Origin: an uncultured Schlesneria sp. | GTDB lineage: Bacteria > Planctomycetota > Planctomycetia > Planctomycetales > Planctomycetaceae | Reading direction: 5' to 3' | NCBI GenBank assembly: GCA_903840265.1 | Contig: CAIMFH010000190.1 | Span: 62,001-126,000 of the forward strand | DNA: 64,000 nucleotides | In this document: piece after piece, positions 62,229 through 64,000 of the stretch | Position numbering within the stretch: the stretch's first letter is position 1 | Layout of the letters: each line of letters opens with the position of its first letter | Program-made: the position numbers and the translations under genes | Notes under the pieces: generated by a model | The model's input: the letters and a program-made list of their open reading frames with translations, nothing else | Told to the model about the DNA's origin: nothing | The model's database searches: none

Positions 62229-63260
62229 GTGACAAAATCGCTGACATTGGATGAGCTGGAACGACTAATCCGTCGCGACCCCGCTCGACGCGGATTGATC
62301 GCGCATGAGGAGCAGCGCGGCCCCCTCTGCCCTGGCCACCTCGCCCAAGCCGCCCGCGATTTGGCACAAAACGGCCAGCGAGTGGCCATCGTCACCGGTT
62401 TTTTTATTCCCGCAGCAGACCCACCCGCAGCCGAGACCGACGGCCCACCAGGAGCGGCGCTGCTGGCCGCCGCACTCACCTCCATCGGAATACCGGCGAC
62501 GCTAGTGACCGATGAATACTGCCGACACGCGGTCGAAGTCGCTGCTAAGGCCATGAATCTGCCACCGTCGGTCGTGGCTGTACCTGGCAAGTCGACCCAT
62601 GAAATTGATGCATGGTTTGAAGCAACCATCAATGACTTCACTCAACCCCCGTGGACACACTTGATCGCCATCGAGCGAGCCGGCCCATCGCATACGAGAC
62701 TTTCCGTCGAACAGCAAATCCCGGCACCACAAGCCGCTGACCTCGAACTATTTGAACAGCTTGTGGCCCCGACAGACCGAGATCGCTGCTTCAACATGCG
62801 TGGAATTTGCCTGGACGCCCAGACCGCGCCACTTCATCGGTTGTTTGAACTGGCTGGCCGCACAAAAACACTGAAGACAGTGGGAATCGGCGACGGAGGA
62901 AACGAAATCGGCATGGGATCGATCCCGTGGCAAGAACTTCAGCAGCGACTCGCAGATCCGGCTGTCGCCAAGATCCCCTGCCGCATTGCGACGAACTGGA
63001 CGATTGTTGCCGGCGTGAGCAACTGGGGCGCACTGGCACTCGCCGCCGCCACCTTACTGCTGCGAGATCAACAGTCGAACTTGCAACCGTGGACAGCCAA
63101 CCAACAGCTCCAATCGCTGAAGCAGTTGGTGACAGCAGGCCCCGCCGTCGATGGAATCACCCGACTTCCTGAGGCGACAGTCGACGGACTCCCCTTCCTG
63201 ACCTACATCCAGCCCTGGGAAGGAATTCGCCGAGCCGTCGGCCTGGCAACAGAGTCGTAA
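62229..63260 (+). CDS. DUF4392 / glutamate cyclase-like C-terminal domain protein
   Basis: A 343-residue protein. The blocks CPGHLAQAARDL, VTGFFIPAADPP, IERAGPS, FNMRGICLDAQTAPLHRLF and TVGIGDGGNEIGMG match the D-glutamate cyclase C-terminal (DUF4392) family, which in mammals converts D-glutamate to 5-oxo-D-proline. The bacterial function is less clear. The start is uncertain: GTG at 62229 gives the family length, and TTG at 62202 would add nine residues. It is divergent from the Rieske gene and stands alone. Confidence 0.72.
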   Translation: MTKSLTLDELERLIRRDPARRGLIAHEEQRGPLCPGHLAQAARDLAQNGQRVAIVTGFFIPAADPPAAETDGPPGAALLAAALTSIGIPATLVTDEYCRHAVEVAAKAMNLPPSVVAVPGKSTHEIDAWFEATINDFTQPPWTHLIAIERAGPSHTRLSVEQQIPAPQAADLELFEQLVAPTDRDRCFNMRGICLDAQTAPLHRLFELAGRTKTLKTVGIGDGGNEIGMGSIPWQELQQRLADPAVAKIPCRIATNWTIVAGVSNWGALALAAATLLLRDQQSNLQPWTANQQLQSLKQLVTAGPAVDGITRLPEATVDGLPFLTYIQPWEGIRRAVGLATES

Positions 63261-63740
63261 TCGACTGGACCCAGCCGCGCACAAGCACAAACAGCACGCA
63301 GTAAACCAGAAGATTTATCGAGAAATCAGCGAAGACCGTAATGCACGAACGCCAGTCTCAGACGGCATGCGTACAAAGTCTTGCGTCAGAGTCAGAGAAA
63401 AATCGGCTTCCATGCCGAAGAATCATCCCTGATCTTTCGATGGAGGTCTCGCGAAACCGCGGAGAGCCCATATCATCTTAAAGACCAATCGCACCCACTT
63501 AAGCCGTTAAGTGATCGACGAACCGATCATGATTAAGCCGTCTCAACCATGTCGCCCCGAAGGCGTTGTGTTGGTGCGACAACTTACAGACGAGCGTGCC
63601 GAACCGCAAACGACTTGAGAACTTTTTTTGCCCGAGAACGGCGAAATCGTCCGCGAAGCAGACGCTCCAATCGCAATGATAACTTCACTGGAGCCAAACG
63701 CCCGCACACGTCCCAGCAGGAATGTGCATCGCCGGAAGGA
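63261..63740. other. 480-bp intergenic region between convergent genes
   Basis: No gene was supported. A small minus-oriented terminator-like hairpin is at 63398-63418. The rest shows no recognised feature. Confidence 0.4.
63398..63418 (-). terminator. Weak intrinsic terminator-like hairpin
   Basis: A five-base-pair stem TCGGC/GCCGA with a 6-nt loop is followed on the minus strand by five T residues. It lies about 320 bp past the sigma-factor stop codon, so the link to that gene is loose. Confidence 0.35.
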
Positions 63741-64000
63741 CTATTCACTAACGCTCGCCAGCGAACTCTTCCGCAGCTTCTCTCGCGCGCGACTCAGAAT
63801 CGGGCCGATTGAGTTCTCAGGAAGGTTCAACGCGACAGAGACCTCGTGGTAAGACTTCCCTTCAAGGTGAAACATTCGCACGATGGCGGCTTCCCCTTCA
63901 GGCAATCCGTCCAGCATCCGCTGCACGAGCTCACGGTTCTCAATCCGTGTCGAAGCATCTGCCTCAGCAACATGAGCTCGCTCAAGCGCGCTCCCGTGCG
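63741..64000 (-). CDS. ECF-type RNA polymerase sigma factor, C-terminal part (5' end outside window)
   Basis: The frame is open to the right edge of the window, so the gene begins beyond base 64000. What is visible is region 4 of a sigma-70 family ECF factor: LDGLPEGEAAIVRMFHLEGK followed by SYHEVSVALNLPENSIGPI and LSRAREKLRK, the helix-turn-helix that reads the -35 element. ECF factors are numerous in planctomycetes and direct RNA polymerase to stress or envelope genes. The subgroup and any anti-sigma factor cannot be told from this fragment. Confidence 0.82.
   Translation of the reverse strand, partial: HGSALERAHVAEADASTRIENRELVQRMLDGLPEGEAAIVRMFHLEGKSYHEVSVALNLPENSIGPILSRAREKLRKSSLASVSE

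Overview
The window reads as chromosomal DNA from a planctomycete (Planctomycetota), probably the Planctomycetaceae/Schlesneria side of the phylum. The lineage call is inference. It rests on two DUF1559 proteins with a prepilin-type N-terminus and the C-terminal H-x9-DG motif, a planctomycete-style HNH nuclease and ECF sigma factor, many small lipoproteins, Asn/Pro/Gln-rich secreted proteins and a GC content in the high fifties. No transposon, prophage, CRISPR array, rRNA or convincing tRNA was seen.

Layout. 1-8 kb: the 3' end of an ABC-F ATPase, a secreted purple-acid-phosphatase-like enzyme, a lipoprotein, a DUF1559 protein, a beta-propeller protein and a large secreted low-complexity protein. 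8-23 kb: mnmA, a GT-C glycosyltransferase, myo-inositol oxygenase, a trypsin-like protease, a GH99-like protein, a CPBP protease, and two MMPL/RND transporters flanking a lipoprotein and a second glycosyltransferase. 23-33 kb: thiG-thiS, a second DUF1559 protein, HNH nuclease, an exported methyltransferase, a sugar isomerase divergent from a Gfo/Idh oxidoreductase, a class III aminotransferase, a zinc-ribbon protein and a sulfotransferase-like protein. 33-39 kb: rplU and RNase E/G, then a regulatory block of Enzyme I, HPr, EIIA-Ntr and hibernation factor. 39-42 kb: a lipoprotein and a VWA lipoprotein.

42-62 kb is the most interesting part. It is one minus-strand respiratory superoperon read from 61973 downwards: Rieske protein, b6-type cytochrome b, extended subunit-IV-like cytochrome b half, an octaheme cytochrome c of about 1350 residues with an embedded PDZ domain, a cupredoxin lipoprotein, a diheme cytochrome c lipoprotein, oxidase subunits II and I, heme A synthase, heme O synthase, oxidase III with a large soluble insertion, and oxidase IV. 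It ends at an intrinsic terminator. Beyond that lies a probable assembly set: ABC ATPase and permease, SCO, DUF420 and a small CPMC membrane protein. No cytochrome c1 gene is present, so the octaheme and diheme proteins and the cupredoxin probably carry electrons from the b/Rieske core to the CuA oxidase. The right edge holds a glutamate-cyclase-like gene and the 3' end of an ECF sigma factor.

Start codons were chosen from Shine-Dalgarno-like sequence, signal peptides and family alignment, and many differ from the longest open frame. All functions are by sequence recognition only.
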